Shown one piece after another: positions 38,667 to 48,048 of a DNA stretch of 64,000 nt. This stretch comes from Pseudomonas helvetica (GTDB lineage Bacteria; Pseudomonadota; Gammaproteobacteria; Pseudomonadales; Pseudomonadaceae). The notes beneath the pieces are model-generated. The model searched no databases. It worked only from the letters and a program-made list of their open reading frames with translations, and was not told the origin of the DNA. The stretch's first letter is position 1. Each line of letters opens with the position of its first letter. Where the stretch lies: positions 556,501-620,500 of the forward strand of contig NZ_CP150917.1 in NCBI RefSeq assembly GCF_039908645.1. The letters are read 5' to 3'. A program made the position numbers and the translations under genes.

Positions 38667-39535
38667 TGAGCAATAAATCGCTGATCGCCCTTATTGTCGG
38701 CGTCGTCGTGGCGATCGCTGCCTGGAACTGTTTCTACATCGTGGCTCAGACCGAGCGCGCGGTGCTGCTGCAGTTCGGGCGCGTGGTTCAGACTGATGTT
38801 CAGCCGGGCCTGCATGTGAAAGTGCCTTACGTTAACCAGGTGCGTAAATTCGACGCACGCCTGATGACGCTGGATGCACCGACACAGCGTTTCCTGACGC
38901 TGGAAAAGAAAGCCGTCATGGTTGATGCCTACGCCAAGTGGCGCGTCAAGGATGCCGAGCGTTTCTACACCGCGACTTCCGGCCTCAAGCAAATTGCAGA
39001 CGAGCGCCTTTCGCGTCGCCTGGAATCGGGCCTGCGTGACCAGTTTGGCAAGCGCACCCTGCACGAAGTGGTTTCCGGTGAGCGTGATGCGCTGATGGCG
39101 GATATCACAGCTTCGCTGAACAAGATGGCGGAAAAAGAGCTGGGCATCGAAGTGGTCGATGTTCGGGTCAAGGCCATCGATCTGCCGAAGGAAGTGAACC
39201 GCAGCGTGTTCGAACGCATGAGCACCGAGCGTGAACGTGAAGCGCGCGAGCACCGTGCCAAGGGTAACGAGCTGGCCGAAGGCATCCGTGCCGACGCCGA
39301 TCGTCAGCGCCGCGTACTGCTGGCTGAAGCCTATCGTGAATCTGAAGAGGTTCGCGGTGACGGTGATGCCCAGGCCGCAGCGATCTACTCCAAGGCCTAC
39401 GGCCAGGATCAGGAGTTCTACGGTTTCTACCGTAGCCTGCGTGCCTACCGTGAAAGCTTCGCGAACAAAACCGACGTCATGGTTCTGGACCCAAGCAGCG
39501 ACTTCTTCCGTTACCTGGAAAAAGCCAAGCCTTGA
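38666..39535 (+). CDS. hflC: FtsH modulator subunit HflC
   Basis: 289 aa. Partner of HflK. An N-terminal membrane helix (about residues 5-25) leads into a band-7 domain (TERAVLLQFGRVVQ, PGLHVKVPYVNQVRKFDAR), then a charged coiled-coil (REREAREHRAKGNELAEGIRADADRQRR) and a C-terminal FYRSLRAYRESF segment. It overlaps the hflK stop by one base and is followed by two hairpins, so the operon probably ends here. Confidence 0.95.
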   Translation: MSNKSLIALIVGVVVAIAAWNCFYIVAQTERAVLLQFGRVVQTDVQPGLHVKVPYVNQVRKFDARLMTLDAPTQRFLTLEKKAVMVDAYAKWRVKDAERFYTATSGLKQIADERLSRRLESGLRDQFGKRTLHEVVSGERDALMADITASLNKMAEKELGIEVVDVRVKAIDLPKEVNRSVFERMSTEREREAREHRAKGNELAEGIRADADRQRRVLLAEAYRESEEVRGDGDAQAAAIYSKAYGQDQEFYGFYRSLRAYRESFANKTDVMVLDPSSDFFRYLEKAKP

Positions 39536-39549
39536 TCCGACACTAATCT

Positions 39550-39598
39550 CAAAGGACCCCGCCGGGCGGCTAAAGCCTCTCGCGGGGTGATCCTTTGA
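39550..39598 (+). terminator. Hairpin after hflC
   Basis: CAAAGGA-CCCCGC paired with GCGGGG-TCCTTTG across a 20-base centre, 15 bases past the hflC stop. No T-tract follows; the next hairpin at 39621 looks the stronger terminator. Confidence 0.5.
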
Positions 39599-39620
39599 GA
39601 AAACGTGTGTATGATGCGGC

Positions 39621-39644
39621 AGCCGGGAAATTCCCGGCTTTTTT
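39621..39644 (+). terminator. Rho-independent terminator upstream of hisZ
   Basis: AGCCGGGAA/TTCCCGGCT stem followed by TTTTTT. The remaining bases 39645-39852 hold no convincing gene; I see only the hisZ ribosome site region (GGGGAATGGCG) there. Confidence 0.85.
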
Positions 39645-39852
39645 GCGTCTGCACGTTTGATTGCGGTTTTTTATTGCAAGACTCGGGTTGAACAACTCGA
39701 CAGGTTTTTCGAGGAAAGTGTTTGGCGAGGCCGATTTCAGGCCGATCGCCGCGTTGTTCATGCGCGTGACTTATGCGTATGGTTCAGACATTTTCTGCTT
39801 CACTCAAGGCCGGCCCGAGGGCTGGCGGCCCGGATCATAGGGGAATGGCGTA

Positions 39853-41040
39853 ATGGCAACGGTAGACCGCTGGCTGCTGCCAGATGGCATCGAAGAAGTA
39901 CTGCCACCAGAGGCGGCGCGCATTGAAGTCGCGCGTCGTCAGGTGTTGGATCTGTTCCAGAGCTGGGGTTACGAGTTCGTCGTGACCCCGCATATCGAGT
40001 ACCTGGAATCCCTGCTGACTGGCGCAGGCCAGGACCTTGATCTGCGGACCTTCAAGGTCATCGACCCGCAATCGGGCCGGCAGATGGGTTTCCGTGCCGA
40101 CATTACGCCGCAAGTGGCGCGCATCGATGCGCACACCTTGCGTCACGAAGGCCCGAGCCGTCTGTGCTACGCCGGTAGCGTGCTGCATGCGCAACCGCGG
40201 GCGTTGTCGACCTCGCGTAGCCCGATCCAGCTGGGCGCCGAGTTGTACGGCGATGCCAGCCCGAGCAGCGACGTGGAAGTCATCAGCCTGATGCTGGCCA
40301 TGCTGCAACTGGCCGATGTGCCGGATGTGCACATGGATCTTGGCCATGTCGGCATCTACCGTGGCCTGGCGCGTGCCGCCGGTTTGTCCGGTGAGGTCGA
40401 GCAACAGTTGTTCGATGCCCTGCAACGCAAGGCCATCGATGAGGTCATTACCTTGACCGAAGGCCTGCCTGCCGATTTGTCGGGCATGCTGCGGGCACTG
40501 GTTGATCTGTGCGGCGGTCGTGAAGTGCTGGTTGCCGCTCGCCAACGCCTGGCCAAGGCGCCGGCGCCTGTTTTGGCGGCGCTGGACGACTTGCTGTCGA
40601 TTGCCGAGCGTTTGTCCGTGCGTTTCCCGGATCTTGCGCTGTACTTCGATCTGGGCGAGTTGCGCGGTTATCACTATCACACCGGCGTGGTGTTCGCGGT
40701 ATTCGTGCCGGGTGTTGGCCAGTCCATTGCTCAGGGCGGTCGTTACGACGACATCGGCGCCGACTTCGGTCGTGCCCGTCCGGCGACTGGCTTCTCTACC
40801 GATTTGAAAACCCTGGTGACCCTGGGGCGTGCTGAAATCGAGCTACCGACTGGCGGTATCTGGATGCCTGACAGTACGGATGCAGCACTCTGGCAGCAGG
40901 TTTGCCAGTTGCGCAGTGAGGGTCAGCGTGTCGTTCAGGCATTGCCTGGGCAACCATTGGCCGCCGCCCGTGATGCGGACTGCGACCGGCAATTGATTCA
41001 GCAGAACGGGCTTTGGCAAGTATTGCCGCTGGCTTCTTGA
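39853..41040 (+). CDS. hisZ: ATP phosphoribosyltransferase regulatory subunit HisZ
   Basis: 395 aa. HisZ is a histidyl-tRNA-synthetase paralogue that activates the short HisG in the first step of histidine synthesis. Class II core motifs are present: [16 protein letters not shown] (motif 2 region) and [21 protein letters not shown] (motif 3 region). It lacks the C-terminal anticodon-binding domain of true HisRS. It precedes purA by 54 bases, an arrangement recalled for Pseudomonas. Confidence 0.93.
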   Translation: MATVDRWLLPDGIEEVLPPEAARIEVARRQVLDLFQSWGYEFVVTPHIEYLESLLTGAGQDLDLRTFKVIDPQSGRQMGFRADITPQVARIDAHTLRHEGPSRLCYAGSVLHAQPRALSTSRSPIQLGAELYGDASPSSDVEVISLMLAMLQLADVPDVHMDLGHVGIYRGLARAAGLSGEVEQQLFDALQRKAIDEVITLTEGLPADLSGMLRALVDLCGGREVLVAARQRLAKAPAPVLAALDDLLSIAERLSVRFPDLALYFDLGELRGYHYHTGVVFAVFVPGVGQSIAQGGRYDDIGADFGRARPATGFSTDLKTLVTLGRAEIELPTGGIWMPDSTDAALWQQVCQLRSEGQRVVQALPGQPLAAARDADCDRQLIQQNGLWQVLPLAS

Positions 41041-42387
<1,347 letters not shown>

Positions 42388-42406
42388 TAAGTCGTTGATG
42401 TAAAAA

Positions 42407-42434
42407 ACAAAGGGCCCTTAATCGGGCCCTTTGT
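42407..42434 (+). terminator. Terminator after purA
   Basis: ACAAAGGGCCC/GGGCCCTTTGT stem with a 6-base loop, 19 bases past the purA stop, A-rich on the left. Confidence 0.8.
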
Positions 42435-42525
42435 CGTTTATGCCTGTCGGGCGGCATGACCTTTGCTGTGAATCTCTGTTCCAGAGTGCCATCAATTTAA
42501 TGGCGTGCAAGTAGAGGGATTTCCT

Positions 42526-44460
42526 GTGTCGGCCGTTCTCTCACTGTTACAAAGCCGTTTGTTGCGGCCCGTGTTCGTTACCCTTGGTATCGCCCTGTTG
42601 GTGCAAGTGTTGGTGGCTGTCGCACTGACCCGGAGCACAGTGACCGCATTGGAAGCTGATTTGGGCAATCGTCTCGGCGTCGATAGCCAGAAGCTCTCTG
42701 GCGAACTCGAACAGGCCGGGCGTGAAGTCACCTCAAGTCTTGATAACCTCTCCACCAGTACCCGTCAGCGCCTGACCGCCGGTCTGTCCTCACGACTCAA
42801 GGACGAGCAGGCGCAACTGCGTGCGGCCCTGGAAAAGGACCTGAAGGACTCGGCCAATGACATGGCTCAGCTCCTGGCGTCGGTCGCGCCCCGCGCGATG
42901 TGGGACAGCGACGTTCCAACGCTGTCCGAATTCGCCCGTCGGGCCCAGCGCAATCCGAACGTACTGTTCGTGGTGTATGACGACGCCACCGGCCAGCACC
43001 TGACCCGCTATCTGAACCGGGAAAACCCGATCAACCAGGCCCTTTTGGAAAAAGGCCAGGGTGAGCGGGCGCTGGATAAAGTGCTGGATGCGGCGAAACA
43101 CGATCCTTCGGTCTACTACCTCGAAGCCTCGATCAACCCCAATGGCGTGGAAATCGGCAAGGTGCTGATGGGGGTCTCCACGGCGTCGGTGGAAACAGAC
43201 CTGGTAGCCCTCGACAAGCGCTTCTCGGCGCTGATCGCCAGCAGTGATCAGCTGGTCGGCGACAGCCTCAAGGGCGCTGCAGCTGATAGCGCCACGGCCA
43301 TGCGCTCGCGTTTGCAGTCGGCGCAGTCCACGGCCAGCGAAATGAAAGCCAATACCACCAACACCGTTCAGGAAGCGGCGGCGACCTTGCGCTGGCGGAT
43401 CGGCATGGCGCTGGCGCTGGTCGGCTTTGGTGTCTTGCTGCTGCTGGCGGTCGTGCTTGGGCGGCGGGTGGTCAATCGCCTGAAGCTGTTGATCGCGGCA
43501 ATGGAGGATCTGGCCGCGGGTGATGGCGACCTGACCAAGCGCGTGCAGATCAACAGCAAAGATGAAATCGGTGACATGGCGTCGGCGGTCAACCGCTTTG
43601 TGGATAAGTTGCAGCCGATCGTTCGCGAGGCGGGTGATGTGGCCCAGCGCACCGGTGTGGAAATCGGTGCCATGAGCAAGCGCAATGCCGGCGCCGATGC
43701 GGCGGCGAAATCCCAGCGCGATGAAGTGGCGGAGAGCTTGCGTGCCTTGTCGCAAATGGCTGACGAGGCGCAGGCCGAAAGCCACGCGATGCAGGCGGCG
43801 TTGCAACAGGTGGTGGATATTCGTCAAGCAACGGATGAAAACACTCGCACCTCGGCGCAGGTTGGCAGCTTGATCGAAGCCTTGGCTGGACAAGTCGATA
43901 CCGGGGCCAAAGTCATCGAGCGTCTGGCGCAGCAGAGCGAGCAGATTGAAGTGGTGCTCGAGGTGATTCACGGGATCGCCGAGCAGACCAACTTGCTGGC
44001 ACTGAACGCGGCGATCGAAGCGGCGAGGGCGGGTGAGACCGGGCGTGGTTTTGCGGTGGTGGCCGATGAAGTGCGGGCGCTGGCCAGCAAGACTCAAAGC
44101 TCGACTGGCGACATTCAGGCGCACATCGGGGCGTTGCAACAAGGCGCTCGCGAGGCCGTAGCGGCGATCGGGCAGGCGGGGCGTCAGGCCAGCGAAGGTT
44201 TGCTGGTATTGCGCGACAGTGCGCGCTTGCAGCAATCGGTGCAGGTTTCCGTCGAGCAGGTGCATGCGGCCATCGGTCTGGCGACTCAGGCCGCAGCTCA
44301 TCAGGCCAAAGGTGCGCACGCGGTGCGTGGGCGGGTCGAGACCATTCATGCTCAGGCCGAGCGTGCGGCGCAGGCGGTGGTGGAAACTACAGCCAGCGGC
44401 AAGGTGCTGGACAGCCTGGCGGCGCAGCTGAAAGCGAGCCTGGGGCAGTTTCGGGCTTAA
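42526..44460 (+). CDS. Methyl-accepting chemotaxis protein
   Basis: 644 aa from GTG 42526, which has AGAGGGA 6 bases upstream. Membrane helix 1 is about residues 14-34; a periplasmic ligand-binding region of some 250 residues follows; helix 2 ([22 protein letters not shown]) is about 286-308. A HAMP domain ([16 protein letters not shown]) leads to the signalling domain, whose hairpin tip is [37 protein letters not shown]. No C-terminal CheR pentapeptide is present. The periplasmic part is Ala/Ser/Gln-rich and I do not recognise its ligand class. It is a single gene, so it feeds a chemotaxis core encoded elsewhere. Confidence 0.93.
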   Translation: MSAVLSLLQSRLLRPVFVTLGIALLVQVLVAVALTRSTVTALEADLGNRLGVDSQKLSGELEQAGREVTSSLDNLSTSTRQRLTAGLSSRLKDEQAQLRAALEKDLKDSANDMAQLLASVAPRAMWDSDVPTLSEFARRAQRNPNVLFVVYDDATGQHLTRYLNRENPINQALLEKGQGERALDKVLDAAKHDPSVYYLEASINPNGVEIGKVLMGVSTASVETDLVALDKRFSALIASSDQLVGDSLKGAAADSATAMRSRLQSAQSTASEMKANTTNTVQEAAATLRWRIGMALALVGFGVLLLLAVVLGRRVVNRLKLLIAAMEDLAAGDGDLTKRVQINSKDEIGDMASAVNRFVDKLQPIVREAGDVAQRTGVEIGAMSKRNAGADAAAKSQRDEVAESLRALSQMADEAQAESHAMQAALQQVVDIRQATDENTRTSAQVGSLIEALAGQVDTGAKVIERLAQQSEQIEVVLEVIHGIAEQTNLLALNAAIEAARAGETGRGFAVVADEVRALASKTQSSTGDIQAHIGALQQGAREAVAAIGQAGRQASEGLLVLRDSARLQQSVQVSVEQVHAAIGLATQAAAHQAKGAHAVRGRVETIHAQAERAAQAVVETTASGKVLDSLAAQLKASLGQFRA

Positions 44461-44484
44461 GATTTTTGTTGGTCGGGCTGACGT

Positions 44485-44555
44485 CATTGCGAGCAAGCTT
44501 TGCTCCTACAAGGGGTATGACACAACACCTGTAGGAGCAAGGCTTGCCCGCGATG
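44485..44555. repeat. REP-like inverted pair
   Basis: CATTGCGAGCAAGCTTTGCTCCTACA is mirrored by TGTAGGAGCAAGGCTTGCCCGCGATG. It is a short REP pair between convergent genes, distinct from the GTGGCGAGGG type. Confidence 0.7.
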
Positions 44556-44559
44556 CTTT

Positions 44560-46125
44560 TCAGCGGCTCAAATACATCCGCGTCGTGAGTAGATAGACGG
44601 GCAATCCCGACACCAGAATCAACAGCGCCGCATAAGGCGCCGCTGCCGCGAACTCGACATTCGCGGTGTGTGCCCACACCTCTGTGGCCAAGGTGTTGAG
44701 CCCGGTCGGACTCAGCAGCAGCGTTGCCGTCAGCTCCTTCATCGCATCCAGAAACACCAGCGCAAACGCGGCACCCAGCGCCGGGAAGATGATCGGCAGC
44801 GTCACCCGCACAAAGGCGCTGAGCGACGAAGCGCCGAGCGTCCGCGCTGCTTCTTCGAGTTGCGGTGCCGCCTTGTTCAGCGCCGTACGAATCGGCGCCT
44901 GGGCCAGCGGCAGGAACAACAACGCATAGGCGATCAGCAGCAAGCCCGAGGTCTGATATAGCGCCGGCACATAGTGCAGGGCGAAGTACACCAGCGTCAG
45001 CGCGATTACCAATCCTGGCAGCGCATGCAGCAGATACGGCAGGCGCTCGGCCCACAGCGCCAGGCGACCCTTATAGCGAACCACCAGCAAGCCAACCGGC
45101 ACTGCCAGCACCAGGCATAGCGCTGCGCCGCCCAACGACAACGCCAGTGACGAGAGCAAGGCTTCGCTGATCGCCGCCACCGGGAAAGCGGCCGAAGAGC
45201 CGACAGCCAGCCAGTACGCCAACATTCCCAGCGGAATTCCGCTGCCGATGATCGCCAGCGCCAGGCAATAGAGCTGCCCGGCCGCAGACCATGCGCCCAG
45301 CCGAACCTGTTCGGCATGACGCGCCGCGCCTTGGCCGATTCGTACATGCCGACCTTTGCCGCGAACCCGCAGCTCCAGCCACAGCAGAATCAGGCACAGC
45401 GCAAGCAGCACTGCCGAAAGCATCGCCGCGTTGGCGTTGCTGAACTCCAGCTCGAACTGCTGATAGATCGCGGTAGTGAAGGTTTGCAGGCCGATGATCG
45501 ACAGCGCGCCGAACTCCACCAGCATGTGCAGGGCAATCAGTAACGACCCGGCCAGCAGCGAAGGCCAGAGCAGGGGCAGGGTGATCTTGAAGAATACGCC
45601 CCAGCGGTTCTGTCCCAGGGTTCGGGCGGACTCTTCCAGTGCCGGGTCGAGATTGCGCAACGTCGCTGCCACCGGCAGAAACACCAGCGGGTACTTGGAC
45701 AGGGTCATCACCAGAATCGCCCCGCCCAGGCCTTCGAAGCTGGCGCTCAGGGACACCCAGGTGAAGCTGCTGACGAAGGCCGGTACGGCGAACGGCAGGC
45801 AGAGGATCACGCCCCACAGGCGCCGACCCGGCAAGTTGCTGCGTTCCAGCAGCCAGGCCAGCGACAGGCCGATGATCGCGCAGGCAACCGTCACGCCGAC
45901 CATCAGCAGCAGCGTATTGCGCAACAGGCCAAACACATACGGCCGCCACAGCAGATGCAGTGCTTGCGCCCAGCCGGCTTGCCAGGCTTTGAGCCCGACA
46001 TACAACAGCGGCAGCAGGCTCAGGCAGACCAATAGCAATACCGGCAACAACAGCCAGATCGATGGTCGTTTACGCCGTGGCACATAACCCCCGCGTGATG
46101 CGGAGGCGCTCAGCGATGCACTCAT
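44560..46125 (-). CDS. Ferric-iron ABC transporter permease (FbpB type)
   Basis: 521 aa with about twelve membrane helices in two homologous halves, each with a binding-protein-dependent transport EAA loop (LEESARTLGQNRWGVFFKITLP and LEEAARTLGASSLSAFVRVTLPI). This fused two-domain permease layout is typical of FbpB/SfuB ferric transporters. It overlaps the upstream binding protein gene by one base (start ATG within the TGA). No ATPase gene follows; a REP pair and the convergent chemoreceptor lie downstream, so the ATPase must come from elsewhere. Confidence 0.88.
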   Translation of the reverse strand: MSASLSASASRGGYVPRRKRPSIWLLLPVLLLVCLSLLPLLYVGLKAWQAGWAQALHLLWRPYVFGLLRNTLLLMVGVTVACAIIGLSLAWLLERSNLPGRRLWGVILCLPFAVPAFVSSFTWVSLSASFEGLGGAILVMTLSKYPLVFLPVAATLRNLDPALEESARTLGQNRWGVFFKITLPLLWPSLLAGSLLIALHMLVEFGALSIIGLQTFTTAIYQQFELEFSNANAAMLSAVLLALCLILLWLELRVRGKGRHVRIGQGAARHAEQVRLGAWSAAGQLYCLALAIIGSGIPLGMLAYWLAVGSSAAFPVAAISEALLSSLALSLGGAALCLVLAVPVGLLVVRYKGRLALWAERLPYLLHALPGLVIALTLVYFALHYVPALYQTSGLLLIAYALLFLPLAQAPIRTALNKAAPQLEEAARTLGASSLSAFVRVTLPIIFPALGAAFALVFLDAMKELTATLLLSPTGLNTLATEVWAHTANVEFAAAAPYAALLILVSGLPVYLLTTRMYLSR

Positions 46126-47135
46126 CAGTTCAGGCCAACGTCGCGTTCCAGGTCCAGTGCGGCTTCAGCGTTGCCAAGGTCGGCAGGGGTGACATTCGGC
46201 GCTTGCAGCTCACTGAACGGCTTGAGTCCGCGGTCCGATTCCAGGCCTTTACGCAGCGGGTATTCGGCGGTGGTTTGAGTGATCACGCGCTGACCTTCTT
46301 CGCTGGCCATGTAGGCGAGGAGTTGCTGGGCTTCTTGCGGGTGTTTGCTGGACTTGAGCACGGCAGCGCTGGACACGGTGATCAGGCCGCCAACATCGCC
46401 GCCGGTGAAGTAATGCAGTTTCGAGTCGAGCGTGCCCTTTTCGCGCTGCAAGGCGAACCAGTAGTAGTTATTCACCAGCACGGTGGCGACTTCGCCATTC
46501 TCCACGGCTTTCAGCGCCACCATGTTGTTGCTGTAGACCTTGCCGAAAGCGCGCAGGCCGGTCAGCCATTCTTCGGCGGCGTCCATCCCGTGCAGCTTGA
46601 TGATTGCCACGGCTTGTTCCTGGAACGCACCGCTGCTTGGCACGAAGCCAACTTTGCCCTGCCACTTCGGATCGGAGAATCCCATCACCGATTTGGGCAG
46701 GTCTTTTTCATCGATCAGTTTTGGGTTGAAGGCGACCACGCGGACCCGGGCAGTGATGCCGATCCAGGTGCCATTACCGGCAACGTAATCCTTGGGCAGT
46801 ACTTCCAGCGTGGCGGCGTCGGTCTTCGCCAGCAGGCCTTGTTCGCCGAGTTTGTTCAGCGGTGGCGATTCTTCGGTGTAGATCACGTCGGCAGGCGAGC
46901 GATTGCCTTCTTCGACGATCTGGCTGGCCAGTTGGTTGCTGCTGCCTTTGCGTACATTGACGTGAATGCCGGTCTTGGCTTCGAAGGCTTTGGCGACAGC
47001 GTCGCCGACTTCCTTGTGTTGACCGTTGTAGAGCGTCAGGGAAACTTTTTCGGCGGCTTGGGTGAATGGCGTTGCCAGGGTCAGCCCCAGCAGAGTGATG
47101 GTCAGGCCGCGGCGCAGGGTATTTCGAAACATCAT
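46125..47135 (-). CDS. Periplasmic iron-binding protein (FbpA/FutA type)
   Basis: 336 aa. A signal peptide ending near TQAAE exports it. The mature part is a class II periplasmic binding fold (VSLTLYNGQHKEVGDAVAKAFEAKTGIHVNV, SPADVIYTEESPPLNKLGEQGLLAK, YYWFALQREKG) as in ferric-binding proteins; conserved Tyr residues that could ligate Fe(III) occur in NNYYWF. Its stop overlaps the permease start, so the two are co-translated. No Fur box was identified with confidence in the upstream 120 bases, although AATGATAAACGATATTGTTTCTC near 47174-47196 is AT-rich in the Fur manner. Confidence 0.88.
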   Translation of the reverse strand: MMFRNTLRRGLTITLLGLTLATPFTQAAEKVSLTLYNGQHKEVGDAVAKAFEAKTGIHVNVRKGSSNQLASQIVEEGNRSPADVIYTEESPPLNKLGEQGLLAKTDAATLEVLPKDYVAGNGTWIGITARVRVVAFNPKLIDEKDLPKSVMGFSDPKWQGKVGFVPSSGAFQEQAVAIIKLHGMDAAEEWLTGLRAFGKVYSNNMVALKAVENGEVATVLVNNYYWFALQREKGTLDSKLHYFTGGDVGGLITVSSAAVLKSSKHPQEAQQLLAYMASEEGQRVITQTTAEYPLRKGLESDRGLKPFSELQAPNVTPADLGNAEAALDLERDVGLN

Positions 47136-47252
47136 TGGCTGGGTTCCTCACTGTCGCATTGCAAAAACTTGCAACAATGATAAACGATATTGTTTCTCAA
47201 GTGCGTCTTGCAGGGCGGGCGAGGTTTTGTTAGTGGGGTTGGCGCGGACCTT

Positions 47253-47385
47253 TGTGGCGAGGGGGCTTGCCCCCGTTGGGGCGCGAAGCGGCCCCAGTAT
47301 TCATTCAGCCAGACCGCATTCTCAGGGTTTACGACTGCTTCGCCCGAACGCGGACCGGCCGACGAGGGCAGGCCCCCTCGCCACA
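47253..47385. repeat. REPIN (inverted pair of REP sequences)
   Basis: TGTGGCGAGGGGGCTTGCCCCCGTTGG at the left; the right end has GGGCAGGCCCCCTCGCCACA. The right arm is more diverged than in the other copies. It fills the gap between the iron-binding protein gene and the tRNAs. Confidence 0.8.
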
Positions 47386-47425
47386 GGAAGGCTGGTGGCT
47401 TGAGATGATTGAAAGCCAGAAACGC

Positions 47426-47449
47426 AAAAAACCGCTTTCGCGGGTTTTT
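47426..47449 (-). terminator. Terminator of the first tRNA-Leu
   Basis: AAAAAACCGC/GCGGGTTTTT stem 35 bases beyond the tRNA 3' end on the minus strand; its near copy follows the other tRNA. Confidence 0.8.
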
Positions 47450-47484
47450 GTGAGATTCAAGATCGCTGACCTTGAACTTTGAAT

Positions 47485-47571
47485 TGGTGCCCAGAAGAAG
47501 ACTCGAACTTCCACGACCTTGCGGTCACCAGCACCTGAAGCTGGCGTGTCTACCAATTTCACCATCTGGGC
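47485..47571 (-). tRNA. tRNA-Leu(CAG), copy 1
   Basis: The 87-nt gene reads GCCCAGATGGTGAAATTGG at its 5' end and finishes with the encoded CCA. The acceptor stem GCCCAGA pairs with TCTGGGC. The anticodon stem CCAGC/GCTGG encloses TTCAGGT, giving anticodon CAG for CTG codons, the commonest Leu codon here. A long variable arm (GGTGACCGCAAGGTCGTGG region) marks a class II tRNA. Confidence 0.97.
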
Positions 47572-47605
47572 AGTATCAGCAACGTTGCCGCTGTTGATGT
47601 GGCGC

Positions 47606-47634
47606 ACTATACGGAGAGCGTTTTGATCTGTAAA
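47606..47634 (-). promoter_or_regulatory. Sigma70 promoter of tRNA-Leu copy 1
   Basis: On the minus strand TTTACA, a 17-base spacer and TATAGT are followed by a GC-rich discriminator (GCGCC), the layout of stringently controlled stable-RNA promoters. It sits 35 bases upstream of the mature 5' end. Confidence 0.8.
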
Positions 47635-47673
47635 CCCCTGATTTAGTTTTAATAAATCAAATGGCTAGAATGC

Positions 47674-47697
47674 AAAAACCCGCTTTCGCGGGTTTTT
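47674..47697 (-). terminator. Terminator of the second tRNA-Leu
   Basis: AAAAACCCGC/GCGGGTTTTT stem 40 bases beyond the tRNA on the minus strand. Confidence 0.8.
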
Positions 47698-47736
47698 GTG
47701 TGAGCCTTGAAATTGAACTAATCTCAAGCTCGAAAT

Positions 47737-47823
47737 TGGTGCCCAGAAGAAGACTCGAACTTCCACGACCTTGCGGTCACCAGCACCTGAAGCTGGCGTG
47801 TCTACCAATTTCACCATCTGGGC
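47737..47823 (-). tRNA. tRNA-Leu(CAG), copy 2
   Basis: Same 87-nt sequence as copy 1, including the encoded CCA and anticodon CAG. The copies lie 165 bases apart and each has its own promoter and terminator. Two tRNA-Leu genes next to rnr are also recalled for P. aeruginosa, so the pair is probably old. Confidence 0.97.
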
Positions 47824-47858
47824 AGTATCGAGATGCGTCTGCGTCGTCGATGGCGCGC

Positions 47859-47887
47859 ACTATACGGAGCGTCCTTTTAACTGTAAA
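47859..47887 (-). promoter_or_regulatory. Sigma70 promoter of tRNA-Leu copy 2
   Basis: TTTACA-17-TATAGT followed by GCGCGCC on the minus strand, the same core elements and spacing as copy 1. Confidence 0.8.
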
Positions 47888-48048
47888 CCCCTGAACTCAA
47901 AAAAACCTGGAAAATTTTACGAGCGGTGCTTGATGCTGTCTTTCCAGGCGGAGGAAGGGCCTTTTAGGGCCTCCAGGAGCCTGAAATTTCCCGTTTCATT
48001 ACGCCTATGCCAAACTAACCCGCATATAGACAAGGTGAAAACTCTCTA

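Noticed and set aside
39657..39926. 89-codon plus-strand frame between hflC and hisZ
   Set aside because: It overlaps the hisZ start in another frame, is Arg-rich and lacks a ribosome site; it is not a DUF2065 protein.
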